Positions 16,240-23,845 of a DNA stretch of 40,708 nt are shown piece after piece. Every line of letters starts with the position of its first letter. The stretch's first letter is position 1. Position numbers and translations under genes: made by a program. This DNA comes from Betaproteobacteria bacterium UBA2293 (GTDB lineage: Bacteria > Pseudomonadota > Gammaproteobacteria > Burkholderiales > Rhodocyclaceae), in NCBI GenBank assembly GCA_002345845.1, contig DDWF01000073.1:54277-94984 (forward strand). Reading direction: 5' to 3'. A model generated the notes under the pieces. The model was not told the origin of the DNA, ran no database searches, and worked only from the letters and a program-made list of their open reading frames with translations.

Positions 16240-17900
16240 TCGCAGTCGACGATTGGCGTCCGGCAGATGGACTGACACTTGAACCCAACGCCTTGCGGGC
16301 CGCACGGGAGACACGGTGCTGCCTAGCCCTGACGGCCGGACCGGGCGCTGGCAAGACGGAAATGCTCGCGCAGCGCGCCGATTTCCTGCTGCGCACGGGA
16401 ACGTGCCGTTATCCGAAGCGGATACTGGCCATCTCGTTCAAGGTCGATGCCAGCAAGAACCTGAAGGAACGAGTGCAGCGTCGTTGTGGTGCTGAACTAG
16501 CCTCGCGTTTCGACAGCTACACCTTCCATGCTTTTGCCAAGCGGATCATCGACCGCTTCCGTCCGGTGCTGACCGGGCGGGATGCGCTCGACGTCGACTA
16601 CAAGATCGGCGACCGGAAAATCACACGACGGCAGATCGAATTCAGCGATCTCGTCCCTCTCGCCATCCAGATTCTCGAAACATCGGCCGTAGCCCGCAAT
16701 GCTGTTCGATTTACCTACAGCGATGTCTTCCTCGACGAATTCCAGGATTGCACCGATCAACAGTATGTCCTGGTGAAGCTCGCATTTCAGGGTACGGCGA
16801 TCCGTTTAACGGCGGTCGGCGACACCAAACAGAAAATCATGGGCTGGGCGGGCGCGCTCGATGGCATCTTCCAGACCTTCGCAGCGGACTTCGCGGCCAA
16901 GCCGCTCAACATGTACCGGAACTTTCGCTCCAAACCTCGCCTGCTGCGCATGCAAAATGAAATCATCAGGCGGATGGACCCCGCTGCCGTCATGCCCGAT
17001 GAACAGCTTCTGGGGGACGAGGGCCAAATCTGCGTATGGCAATTTGCAAACAGCCAAGCGGAAGCCGAGTACCTGGCCGACCTCATCGGCAGTTGGATCA
17101 ATCGTGAGCAGCTTGCCCATTCGGAAATCGCGGTCCTGTTCGTCCGCCAACCCGACCTTTACGGCGATCACCTGATGGCGGCGCTGGAACGGCGACGCAT
17201 CCCATTTCGCAACGAACAACAAATCCAGGACATCTCTGTGGAGCCAGCCGCCAGGCTGGTCGTCGATTACCTGTCTTGCCTCTACGGACAGCGTGAACCC
17301 AAAGCCTGGATCCGGTTGATGGCGCAGATCATCCCTTTCGCCGACGAGGATATACAGTCTGGCATCCTGCAGGATTTCCATCGCTTCATTGCCGAACAAC
17401 GAAGAAATGCTGCTTTGTCCACTGCTCTGGGTGATCCGTTTACGGGCTTCTGGGACTTCGTCCGGTCATTTCTGAACAAGGTCGGGATCGAGACCCTGTC
17501 TGCGCTTTCACCGGATTACGAGTCGCGAGCGCGGCTCAAAGAAATCGTCAATAACACCAAGGGTCACATCGACGAATTGCTGAAGTTGGAACCTGATTTG
17601 CCCAAGGCTCTGGCGCGTTTCTCCGACGATCAGGCAGTCCGCCTTCTGACCATTCACAAGAGCAAAGGACTCGAATTCGATTCGGTCATTGTTCTCGGTG
17701 TCGAAAACCAAACCTTCTGGGGAGAAGAAGATGCCGAGCGTTGCGCTTATTTTGTCGGCATCTCCCGCGCCAAAAGACGGTTGGTACTGACGTTTTGCGA
17801 GCGCCGGGACACTCCTCCATCCAATCCCCGCCGGTGGCAGGAAAACAGAACGCCTCATGCCGAATTCCTGAGTTATGCCACGCCATTTCTCGATGCTTAG
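16236..17900 (+). CDS. gajB: GajB-like UvrD/PcrA-type helicase
   Basis: A 554-residue protein whose GTG start at 16236 overlaps the gajA stop (GTGA). SF1 helicase motifs in order: Walker A AGPGAGKT (about 34-41), motif II DEFQD (about 167-171), motif III GDTKQKIMGWAG, motif IV MYRNFRS, motif V LLTIHKSKGLEFD (about 470-482) and motif VI FVGISRAKRRLVLTF. It has the compact size of GajB rather than the 700 or more residues of housekeeping UvrD, with reduced 1B/2B insertions. In Gabija the helicase-like subunit binds the GajA tetramer and is needed for immunity. The order, coupling and size together support the Gabija call. Confidence 0.88.
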   Translation: MIAVDDWRPADGLTLEPNALRAARETRCCLALTAGPGAGKTEMLAQRADFLLRTGTCRYPKRILAISFKVDASKNLKERVQRRCGAELASRFDSYTFHAFAKRIIDRFRPVLTGRDALDVDYKIGDRKITRRQIEFSDLVPLAIQILETSAVARNAVRFTYSDVFLDEFQDCTDQQYVLVKLAFQGTAIRLTAVGDTKQKIMGWAGALDGIFQTFAADFAAKPLNMYRNFRSKPRLLRMQNEIIRRMDPAAVMPDEQLLGDEGQICVWQFANSQAEAEYLADLIGSWINREQLAHSEIAVLFVRQPDLYGDHLMAALERRRIPFRNEQQIQDISVEPAARLVVDYLSCLYGQREPKAWIRLMAQIIPFADEDIQSGILQDFHRFIAEQRRNAALSTALGDPFTGFWDFVRSFLNKVGIETLSALSPDYESRARLKEIVNNTKGHIDELLKLEPDLPKALARFSDDQAVRLLTIHKSKGLEFDSVIVLGVENQTFWGEEDAERCAYFVGISRAKRRLVLTFCERRDTPPSNPRRWQENRTPHAEFLSYATPFLDA

Positions 17901-17996
17901 TGAAATTGCATCACATGGGCAACATCAACACCAACCGCCACCCTCCAACGAACGCTACCGCAGTATTAGGCGTCTGCGATACGAAAACCTCCTGCC

Positions 17997-18013
17997 GCTA
18001 CCTTCTTGGTAGC
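17997..18013. other. Hairpin between convergent genes
   Basis: GCTACC (17997-18002) and GGTAGC (18008-18013) pair around a TTCTT loop, between the gajB stop (17900) and the stop of the partition-partner gene (18021). Neither strand shows a T-run after it, so it is at best a weak or Rho-assisted terminator. Confidence 0.35.
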
Positions 18014-18020
18014 TACTTGA

Positions 18021-18326
18021 TCAACGATCGTTAATCGGTTCGCCGAACACCTCCGTGGCAAACGGCATGGAGATCGCTGGAGCCGTCGGCAACTCTGCGA
18101 CAGGGCTGCTCCCAGCGGCCATCTGGAGCAGGCGCGGCGCCATGCGGCCCCCGGCGAGGCTCAACTGACCAATCACACCTTCGCGTGCGAGCAGTCGCAA
18201 CCGGTTGATCCGCTTCGTTCCCTTCTTGAAACGGATCAGGTCGTCGTACAGTTGCGGGTCGTCCGCCCGATCCAACTCAAATAGCAAGCGGATGGTCTCG
18301 TACTCTGGCGTCTTCTTCTCGCTCAT
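18021..18326 (-). CDS. Small partner of the actin-like partition ATPase (ParR-like)
   Basis: A 101-residue protein with ATG at 18326, overlapping the stop of the actin-like gene by 4 bases (ATGA). The N-terminal part, MSEKKTPEYETIRLLFELD then a basic helical region with KKGTKRINRLRLLAREG, is what one expects of a small DNA-binding adaptor; the C-terminal third is Pro/Ala-rich and acidic. In type II partition systems a small adaptor gene directly follows parM and bridges filament and centromere. The role here is inferred from position, size and charge, as the sequence shows no clear ribbon-helix-helix signature. Confidence 0.7.
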   Translation of the reverse strand: MSEKKTPEYETIRLLFELDRADDPQLYDDLIRFKKGTKRINRLRLLAREGVIGQLSLAGGRMAPRLLQMAAGSSPVAELPTAPAISMPFATEVFGEPINDR

Positions 18327-19354
18327 CACGCACCTCCCCGGGCCGCAGTGGCAGTACCGCTGAAGATATTGGCCACGTGGTTCATGCCGGCAATCTGGAA
18401 GCCCCGAACGTTGGCATGCAACGGGTCCTTTACTTCCAGGATGCGGTGCTTTGGGAACGCCTCTTTCACCGCCTTCTTGAAGAGATAGGCACCACCACCC
18501 ACCAGGATGATGTTCTGGAAGCTGTAGCTCGCATCGATCCACCGCATCATCGAGGCCACCGCCTGCTGGGCGATCGAATGCGCCATGGGCATGGCCCGCG
18601 AGATGTCGTAGGGCTTCTGGTAGATCACCGGGTTCTTGCCAATGCGTAGGGCCAGGTCGATGGCCTCGATATCGTTGTAGGGCGTACCGATGTCGTGCCC
18701 GATCTCTGCCGCAATGGCTTGCAAGATATCGAAGACCCCTCGGTTCACAGAGTGACTCTTGTTCTGCACCAAGCGCATACCCCGTGCCACCAGCCAGTCG
18801 AAAGTGCGCGAACCCGGATCGAGAACCAGGCTTTGCTCCCGCTCGATGGTAGCCACCTTCCCGTGCTGAACGGCGAAATCGACCAACGCACCTTGGGGCT
18901 GCGCGATCGCCAAGGCCTTGCGGACCACCACGGTCTTGCCATTCCCGATGTCGTGCGTCCCGGTCACCGCCTTCTCAAGGGTGTCCTTCTTGGTCGTGAG
19001 TACTGCGACCGGCAGCCCCACAACCAGCAGATCGATTGCCGGTTGCTTCATCAGGGCCAAGGCACCTCTCAACAGCGCCAAGTACTCCGGCGTCTCGGTA
19101 TAGCGGTCGTGCATCTGGGTAGCGCGGAACGTATCGGCGGCCAGTTCTACCTCGGGGCCGACCTCGTAGAAGAGGCCATTGATCGGGATCGCGACCGTCT
19201 TGCGTCGCTCATATCCGGGTTGGCCCGACGGCTCGCGCATGCTCGGGTAGGCGATTGAAGGGAAGTTGGCACAGCGGATTTCGGTGCCGACCACGTTACT
19301 AACGTATTTGGTGTTGCCGAAACCAACATCCACCGCTCTGACGACATAGTCCAT
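18326..19354 (-). CDS. PRTRC system protein D, ParM/StbA-like actin ATPase
   Basis: A 342-residue protein; ATG at 19354 with AGGAG six bases before it. Earlier in-frame Met codons lack a ribosome site and would run through the upstream hairpin. Actin-fold landmarks: phosphate-1 loop VDVGFGNTKYV near the N-terminus, LLVVGLPV (about 108-115), phosphate-2 loop LDPGSRTFDW (about 178-187) and the adenosine loop ILVGGGAYLF (about 287). PRTRC protein D belongs to this ParM-like group and occurs with the PRTRC cluster on plasmids and integrated elements. It probably forms filaments that move or segregate the element. It lies apart from the other PRTRC genes, across the recombinase gene, but with the same orientation. 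Confidence 0.85.
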   Translation of the reverse strand: MDYVVRAVDVGFGNTKYVSNVVGTEIRCANFPSIAYPSMREPSGQPGYERRKTVAIPINGLFYEVGPEVELAADTFRATQMHDRYTETPEYLALLRGALALMKQPAIDLLVVGLPVAVLTTKKDTLEKAVTGTHDIGNGKTVVVRKALAIAQPQGALVDFAVQHGKVATIEREQSLVLDPGSRTFDWLVARGMRLVQNKSHSVNRGVFDILQAIAAEIGHDIGTPYNDIEAIDLALRIGKNPVIYQKPYDISRAMPMAHSIAQQAVASMMRWIDASYSFQNIILVGGGAYLFKKAVKEAFPKHRILEVKDPLHANVRGFQIAGMNHVANIFSGTATAARGGA

Positions 19355-19386
19355 GTGAAGCTCCTGTATGGGTTTGCGAGCGGCCA

Positions 19387-19404
19387 GCATCGGCATCCCG
19401 ATGC
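19387..19404. promoter_or_regulatory. Palindrome just upstream of the partition operon
   Basis: GCATCGG (19387-19393) and CCGATGC (19398-19404) pair around CATC, flanked by two direct copies of GCGGCCAG (from 19380 and 19403). It lies 33 bases before the actin-like gene start. Type II partition operons are often autorepressed at a centromere site upstream, so an operator or part of a centromere is possible; it could also be a leader hairpin. Confidence 0.45.
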
Positions 19405-19698
19405 GGCCAGTCCACGCGAAATCCGCTCTGCTTGGCCCGGCTATCGCAATCAGCCTCGACCGCATTTGAAGTCCAGTCGAGCTGAGCTACGATGAAAGTC
19501 GAGTTCCTGCGCCGGGTACCGAAACGCCTTCCGCATCGCACTACGCTCTCACTGGACCGTGGTGCGTCAAGGGCTCATTTCCCGCGGCGATCCAAGGAAA
19601 AACTGCGGCATGGGATCGAAACGCTCACGGTGGAAACCAGAGGCCGAGTTAGCGCCCGTCAAGCCCTTGTGTCGTCTCGGTCCAGTCCTCCCCCGAAA

Positions 19699-19727
19699 AA
19701 TAAATCCACCCTGAGTTTCAATTTCAA
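19699..19727 (-). promoter_or_regulatory. Candidate promoter of the partition operon
   Basis: On the minus strand TTGAAA (19727-19722), a 17-base spacer and TTTATT (19704-19699) form a plausible -35/-10 pair inside the only AT-rich patch of a GC-rich region. It would give a leader of about 340 bases before the actin-like gene. The -10 is weak. Confidence 0.35.
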
Positions 19728-19816
19728 GTGCCATCCGCAAGCCCCTGTGTATTGCGGTCGTCAGCGGGCTCGCCCATTGACCTTCGCTCCTTCAAGGTGT
19801 GAACTACGGGCTCCCG

Positions 19817-20000
19817 AGGCCTCCTGGCCTGCTCCATCGCGGAGCAAAAGGCGTTGCGGTCGTTACCCGCCTCCTCTTCAGACCCGACCTCGAGTCGGGT
19901 TGGCATGGCCCCCGAGGCCATGCTCGAAGTCGTTCCACCCGTAGTGCAACGCTAGACCTTGCCGGCAGTCCCCGTCGGACGCTCCTTGAGAGCGTTTCTT
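19817..20000 (+). ncRNA. Hairpin array ending in a terminator-like stem, candidate structured RNA
   Basis: Five perfect hairpins lie in 180 bases with no credible gene: AGGCC/GGCCT (19817-19830, 4-base loop), GCTCC/GGAGC (19831-19845), ACCCGAC/GTCGGGT (19882-19900), GCATGGCC/GGCCATGC (19903-19923) and ACGCTC/GAGCGT (19979-19995). The last four all have 5-base loops. The last stem is followed by TTTCTT, like an intrinsic terminator on the plus strand. A trans-acting RNA, an origin or transfer site, or a recombination site are all possible. I recognise no known RNA family. Confidence 0.35.
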
Positions 20001-20529
20001 GCGTTCGGTTCAAAGGCCGGCACCCGATGCCGCGCCCCTGCTCCCCGTCATCGTTCGAGCACGCGCATTGCGCAGCACACGTCGTGTCGGCCCCCATGGG
20101 CTCCGCGTGTGAAGCCGCTCGTACGCCTGTACCGCCATGGACTTTCGGTCAGGGGCGGCCCCATGCAGGTGGATGACGCTACGAATCGAGGACTGATCCC
20201 CCTATGGCGCAAGGCGAGACCATCGCGCCGACGTTGCCCTCACCTTCGAGGCGAGGCTGCATCACCAATCCCGTCGAACGCAGAAATGCGAAAGCGGACC
20301 GATCACCGTTTCATTTTTAAGACCGACCGATCCGGAGGCCGTGCACAAGGCACGACACCGGCAAACCCTGGGTAGGCGCAGCGTGCTCGTGGTCGCACGT
20401 CGTGCCGAAGCACTCGACCACACTTTGCGCGCGCGACGGAATCCGCGCACGCAACGAACCGACGGATTTCACCCAATACATTTGCTGTGGGCTGACGGGA
20501 CAGCGCACGGCTCGCTTCGGAGATTTGCC
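20001..20529 (+). other. Leader region of the recombinase gene, no gene seen
   Basis: About 530 bases upstream of the recombinase. Frames are open because of the high GC content but have improbable compositions and no ribosome sites. The recombinase frame itself extends upstream to 20341 (GTG), but that segment lacks conservation-like features, and GGAG at 20519-20522 points to 20530. The sequence GACCGATC occurs twice (about 20298 and 20325). Confidence 0.4.
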
Positions 20530-21738
20530 ATGTCTAAGTCTACTTCCATCAACGCCTCCCACTCCCGTCGCCGGGTCCAAGGCGCCATTGGCTCGGGCCG
20601 TGCCGCCCATCACCAATCGCCACGCCGCCAGGAGTGGGCCTCACTCACGCCCGCCGAGATCCTGGGCCGCTACGTTCCGGGCAAAGCGGACCCTATGCAG
20701 GTACTAGATGTCCTGTTGGAACTATTCAACACGCAGCATACGGCTCTCGACAAGTCGGTCTCGCACAAAACGCGGCAGGAGCGGGCCGACTTCCTGCGGC
20801 GTTTCTTCCGCGACCTCAAACTGAAGGCGAATTTCGCCACCGTGCCCGATCCCCGCAATCTTGGTGACCGGCACATCCGGGCGATTGTTGCCGTGTGGCG
20901 CGAAGAGAAACTGGCGCCGTCGACGATCCAGACCTATTTGAGTTTTTTACGGGGACTGGCGCTCTGGATAGGCAAACCAGGATTCATCCGCCCCCCAGAC
21001 CACTACGGCCTCACCCTCAGGGAATATCAGCGCAACGAAAACGCCCAACGTGACAAGAGCTGGACGGCGGCGGGTATCGATATCGACGCAGTGATTGAAA
21101 AGGCGAGGGCGTTCGACCGCTACGTCGGCGCTTCCTTGGGTTTGATCCGGGCGTTCGGCCTGCGCCGCAAGGAATCGGTGATGTTTCGTCCGCACCTGTG
21201 TGTCGTCCAGTTCGAGGCGACAGGATTGACGCCCGAGGAAAGGCAAGCTGATCGCTACTTGCGGATAAAGGAAGGCGCGAAGGGGGGACGGCTGCGTTTC
21301 GTACCACTGGATTCCGCGCAACGCTTGGCTGCACTGAAGTTTGCACAGGCAGTCGTTCAGGGCGAGGATGCGCATCTGGGTGATCCCCGCCATAGCCTGA
21401 AACACAACCTGCGGCGCTTCGACTACGTGATGGAGAAGTTCGGCATCACGGCGGACGGACTGGGTGCCACAGCTCACGGGTTGCGCCACGAAGCGATGAT
21501 CGACCACTACACCGACAAAGCTGGCATCGCACCACCGGTGCGAGGTGGCAGCGATGTCCCTTCCGACGTGGATGCTGTGGCGCGCCTCTCGGTGGCACGT
21601 CTGGCCGGGCACAATCGGGCCAGGGCGTCGGGGGCTTATTTAGGTGGACTGCTCGCCTGGCAGGCGGCGCTACAGGCACAGAAGCGAGAGAACGCGCCGA
21701 ACACATCCGGCGATGAAGGCTTGCCCAAGGCGCCTTGA
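20530..21738 (+). CDS. Tyrosine recombinase (integrase domain protein)
   Basis: A 402-residue protein; the ATG follows GGAG by 7 bases. An N-terminal SAM-like core-binding region (about 55-150) precedes the catalytic domain. Catalytic set: Arg212 or Arg213 in RAFGLRRKESV, Lys251 in KEGAKGGRLRFVPL, H316-x-x-R319 in HGLRH, His361 in LAGHNR and Tyr370 in SGAYLGG. All residues needed for strand exchange are present. A segment of about 25 residues between HGLRH and the second His (PPVRGGSDVPSD) is an insertion relative to simple phage integrases and is common in the integrase-domain proteins of plasmids and ICEs. It sits inside the element next to the partition locus, so it may resolve multimers or move a sub-element rather than integrate the whole island. 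Confidence 0.9.
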   Translation: MSKSTSINASHSRRRVQGAIGSGRAAHHQSPRRQEWASLTPAEILGRYVPGKADPMQVLDVLLELFNTQHTALDKSVSHKTRQERADFLRRFFRDLKLKANFATVPDPRNLGDRHIRAIVAVWREEKLAPSTIQTYLSFLRGLALWIGKPGFIRPPDHYGLTLREYQRNENAQRDKSWTAAGIDIDAVIEKARAFDRYVGASLGLIRAFGLRRKESVMFRPHLCVVQFEATGLTPEERQADRYLRIKEGAKGGRLRFVPLDSAQRLAALKFAQAVVQGEDAHLGDPRHSLKHNLRRFDYVMEKFGITADGLGATAHGLRHEAMIDHYTDKAGIAPPVRGGSDVPSDVDAVARLSVARLAGHNRARASGAYLGGLLAWQAALQAQKRENAPNTSGDEGLPKAP

Positions 21739-21774
21739 GCTTGGGCCTGCATCCGGCCTACTCAAGAAAGGAAC

Positions 21775-21797
21775 GGGGGCTTTACGGCTCCCATTTT
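21775..21797 (+). terminator. Possible terminator after the recombinase gene
   Basis: GGGGGC (21775-21780) pairs with GCTCCC (21787-21792), with one G-T wobble, around TTTACG and is followed by ATTTTG. It lies between convergent genes. A second possible stem, CTTGAG (21734) with CTCAAG (21761), precedes it. Moderate support. Confidence 0.45.
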
Positions 21798-21807
21798 GCC
21801 CTGTCGA

Positions 21808-22122
21808 TCACGGTCGCATTCCCATGCGGCCTCGAAGTCCCTCGCGGTAGAGCACCGCGCCGATGTGGCAGAGAAGCGCTTGATCATCCTCGGAAAGTTC
21901 GAGGCCATCCATCCAGGTGGCAAGTTGCACGATGGCCTCGTCGATAGCTTCAACGCTGCCGCTGATGTCCAGCAGTTCGGCATGGGCCTCGAACTGCTTG
22001 ATGATGGGGTGATCCATGATCCGGCCTCCGCTTTCAGGGGAATCGACAGCATCATAGTAGCCATCGCCCAGAAAGCCGTACACCCGATTCAACCCGACAT
22101 CGAACGCTTCGTCCCACGCCAT
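21808..22122 (-). CDS. Hypothetical 104-residue protein, end of the PRTRC run
   Basis: ATG at 22122 overlaps the upstream stop by 4 bases (ATGA). It is acidic and mostly helical, with an aromatic cluster VYGFLGDGYYDAVDS near residue 15 and WMDGLELSEDDQALLCHIGA near residue 70. There are no assignable motifs and no membrane segment. As the last gene of the co-oriented PRTRC run it is probably co-transcribed with the ThiF-like gene. Confidence 0.65.
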   Translation of the reverse strand: MAWDEAFDVGLNRVYGFLGDGYYDAVDSPESGGRIMDHPIIKQFEAHAELLDISGSVEAIDEAIVQLATWMDGLELSEDDQALLCHIGAVLYREGLRGRMGMRP

Positions 22123-22331
22123 CAGGCGGCGGGCGTTACGTCGAAGTCCTCATCCGGGTAGATAACGCAGGCGTCTGGTTTGCAAAGCGCTCCGGCCAAC
22201 TTCTCGTCCGTCAAACCGTAGCGCGATAGCGCCGCGCAAATAGCGAGCAATTCGCTCGATTCCGCGACTTGCTCCAAGCGTAACGCCCGCCCATGGCGCA
22301 CCAGGCACACATTCCATGTCCTGAGTGCCAT
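22122..22331 (-). CDS. Hypothetical 69-residue protein in the PRTRC run
   Basis: It lies 12 bases after the ThiF-like gene and overlaps the next gene by 4 bases. The start is uncertain: the ATG at 22331 abuts AAAGGGGAG, so a slightly later start (for example codon 8, GTG) is possible. The sequence has an N-terminal basic strand region and a helical middle (SELLAICAALSRYGLTDEKLA) and ends acidic. Not recognised. Confidence 0.55.
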   Translation of the reverse strand: MALRTWNVCLVRHGRALRLEQVAESSELLAICAALSRYGLTDEKLAGALCKPDACVIYPDEDFDVTPAA

Positions 22332-22343
22332 CTCCCCTTTCGC

Positions 22344-23165
22344 TCAAGCCGCTTCCGCCAACGTTTCATCATCCTGGCCCTCATCGGCCAAGACGCAACC
22401 GAAACGCGTCCAGGTTTTCAGATCGATCTCGATAGGGCCGGTCCGTTTCGAGTCGAGATTGACCACCACGCCATGCTGGTCGAGCCGCCCCTTGGAGAAG
22501 AGTTCATAGAGCAACTGCGCCGCGAAACGCACCGCTACGTCGTTGATGAACAAGCCTTGGGAAGCGAGCGACATCCGGACCGAACACGAAGGCCGGTTGT
22601 CGTCTGGAACATTGGCATCCAGCAATTCGGGGAAGAGTTCGGTGACGCAAGGCAAGCGTAGGTTCTCCTCGCCTCTCGCACGGCACGGCCCCTGCCCCAA
22701 CACCACTTGGGCACTCGCCTCGGTGTTGCCGAGGTCCAGCCAGTAGCGATAACGCCCGCCCTCGAACACCGCCTCATGGAGGGTCCGCCGTGCTGCCCGG
22801 CTGTCCACGCAACTCAGCAGAATGTCAGCACTCGGCGGCGAGTAGCGGTTTGTCTCAAAAGCCTCGTAGCGCACGGGATGGGCGATCCAGTCCAGCCCGT
22901 AGAACTGGTTGAGGCGGTGGATGGTCACGATGGCCTTGTGCCGACCGATGTCGGCAGGGCTGTAGAGTTGCCGGCCCACGTTGGCTTCGCTCACCCGGTC
23001 GGCGTCGAAGGCGATGACGTGCAGGCCGTGGGGATGGCCGAGCGCCTTCATGGCGATGTCGAGGCGAGCGAGACAGGCCGCCATCTGCGCGCCGTTGCCG
23101 CCGACGCCGACCAGATGGATGCTGACGCGGCGGTCGAGCAGTGCGGGATCGATCAGGTGTTCCAC
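22344..23165 (-). CDS. PRTRC system ThiF family protein (E1-like)
   Basis: A 273-residue protein starting at GTG 23165, with an excellent AAGGAGG eight bases upstream. It overlaps the PRTRC A stop by 13 bases. E1/ThiF Rossmann motif GVGGNG (20-25), the acidic FDADRV (53-58) and ANVGRQ (61-66), which in ThiF/MoeB enzymes hold ATP and the acceptor carboxylate, are present. Cys residues occur in SCVDSRAARR (about 118) and LPCVTELF (about 190). The paired CxxC zinc motif of classic E1-like enzymes is not seen. In PRTRC clusters it is thought to adenylate the ubiquitin-like protein C, though the biochemistry is not established. Confidence 0.9.
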   Translation of the reverse strand: MEHLIDPALLDRRVSIHLVGVGGNGAQMAACLARLDIAMKALGHPHGLHVIAFDADRVSEANVGRQLYSPADIGRHKAIVTIHRLNQFYGLDWIAHPVRYEAFETNRYSPPSADILLSCVDSRAARRTLHEAVFEGGRYRYWLDLGNTEASAQVVLGQGPCRARGEENLRLPCVTELFPELLDANVPDDNRPSCSVRMSLASQGLFINDVAVRFAAQLLYELFSKGRLDQHGVVVNLDSKRTGPIEIDLKTWTRFGCVLADEGQDDETLAEAA

Positions 23166-23845
23166 GGTCCGAACCTCCTTCCTTGGTAGAGGTTCAGTAT
23201 CCGGCGCAGCAGACCGGGCTCAAGGTCAGGCCCCGCGTCATACGCTGTGTCGACCTGCCACGGATGCGGCAAGGGGCTGAACCTGCCGTTGACCACCATC
23301 CGGAACAAGGCACGCGGCCTCGGCTGGTGCAGGCAGCCGAAAACCCCGGCCACCTTGATACCCTGATCGTCACCATCGTCTTTGGCGGACCAGAACGGTC
23401 GGCCATAGCCGTGGGTATGCAGGTCCACGGCCAGCGTTTCGTCGGCATCCATCGCCGGCACCCGGTAGTCGATCTGTGCCGGCGATACGTCGATGGCTTC
23501 GCACAACGCCAGCCGCAGGCTTCGGCTGCACCGCGAGTAGATCAATGCACCGGCCACTTCGTTGGGCAAGCCCCGGCGACCGGCTTCGATGAATTCCTCG
23601 ATCAACCGAATCGGCAACACACCAAAGGTGAAAACCAGCCGTTCCTCAACGCTACCGTAGGGCAGCGGGATCGGCAGGGCTGGCGCAAGCTGCTGGATGC
23701 AGTCCAGCCAGTCGAGCTTGACCTGCACGAAGACGCCGTTGGCCGCGAGGATGATGCGCTGGCCGTTCGCCAAGTCGGGCAAGGGGCCGAAGCACGGGGC
23801 GACGACGGGGCAGGCCGCTTGCAAGGCGAGGTCGCGCACGTCCAT
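23153..23845 (-). CDS. PRTRC system protein A, JAMM-type peptidase fold
   Basis: A 230-residue protein whose ATG at 23845 overlaps the PRTRC B stop (ATGA). An open frame continues upstream but is out of frame with B and has no ribosome site. The JAMM zinc-peptidase motif is complete: Glu96 in NEVAGALIY, then H143-T-H145, seven residues, S153-A-K-D156. JAMM domains remove ubiquitin-like proteins or trim their tails. Together with E1-, E2- and ubiquitin-like neighbours this points to processing of PRTRC C. No membrane segment or signal peptide. The motif is intact, so the enzyme is probably active. Confidence 0.88.
   Translation of the reverse strand: MDVRDLALQAACPVVAPCFGPLPDLANGQRIILAANGVFVQVKLDWLDCIQQLAPALPIPLPYGSVEERLVFTFGVLPIRLIEEFIEAGRRGLPNEVAGALIYSRCSRSLRLALCEAIDVSPAQIDYRVPAMDADETLAVDLHTHGYGRPFWSAKDDGDDQGIKVAGVFGCLHQPRPRALFRMVVNGRFSPLPHPWQVDTAYDAGPDLEPGLLRRILNLYQGRRFGPWNT

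Noticed and set aside
17997..18013. Intrinsic terminator between gajB and the partition genes
   Set aside because: The hairpin is perfect but neither strand has a T-run, so it is listed only as a hairpin.
19492..19944. Open frame of 150 residues in the gene-free region
   Set aside because: Ser/Arg/Pro-rich random composition, no ribosome site, and it runs through the hairpin array.
20530..21738. This recombinase as the integrase for the presumed guaA site
   Set aside because: It lies 17 kb inside the element beside the partition locus rather than at an end; island integrases normally lie next to their attachment site.
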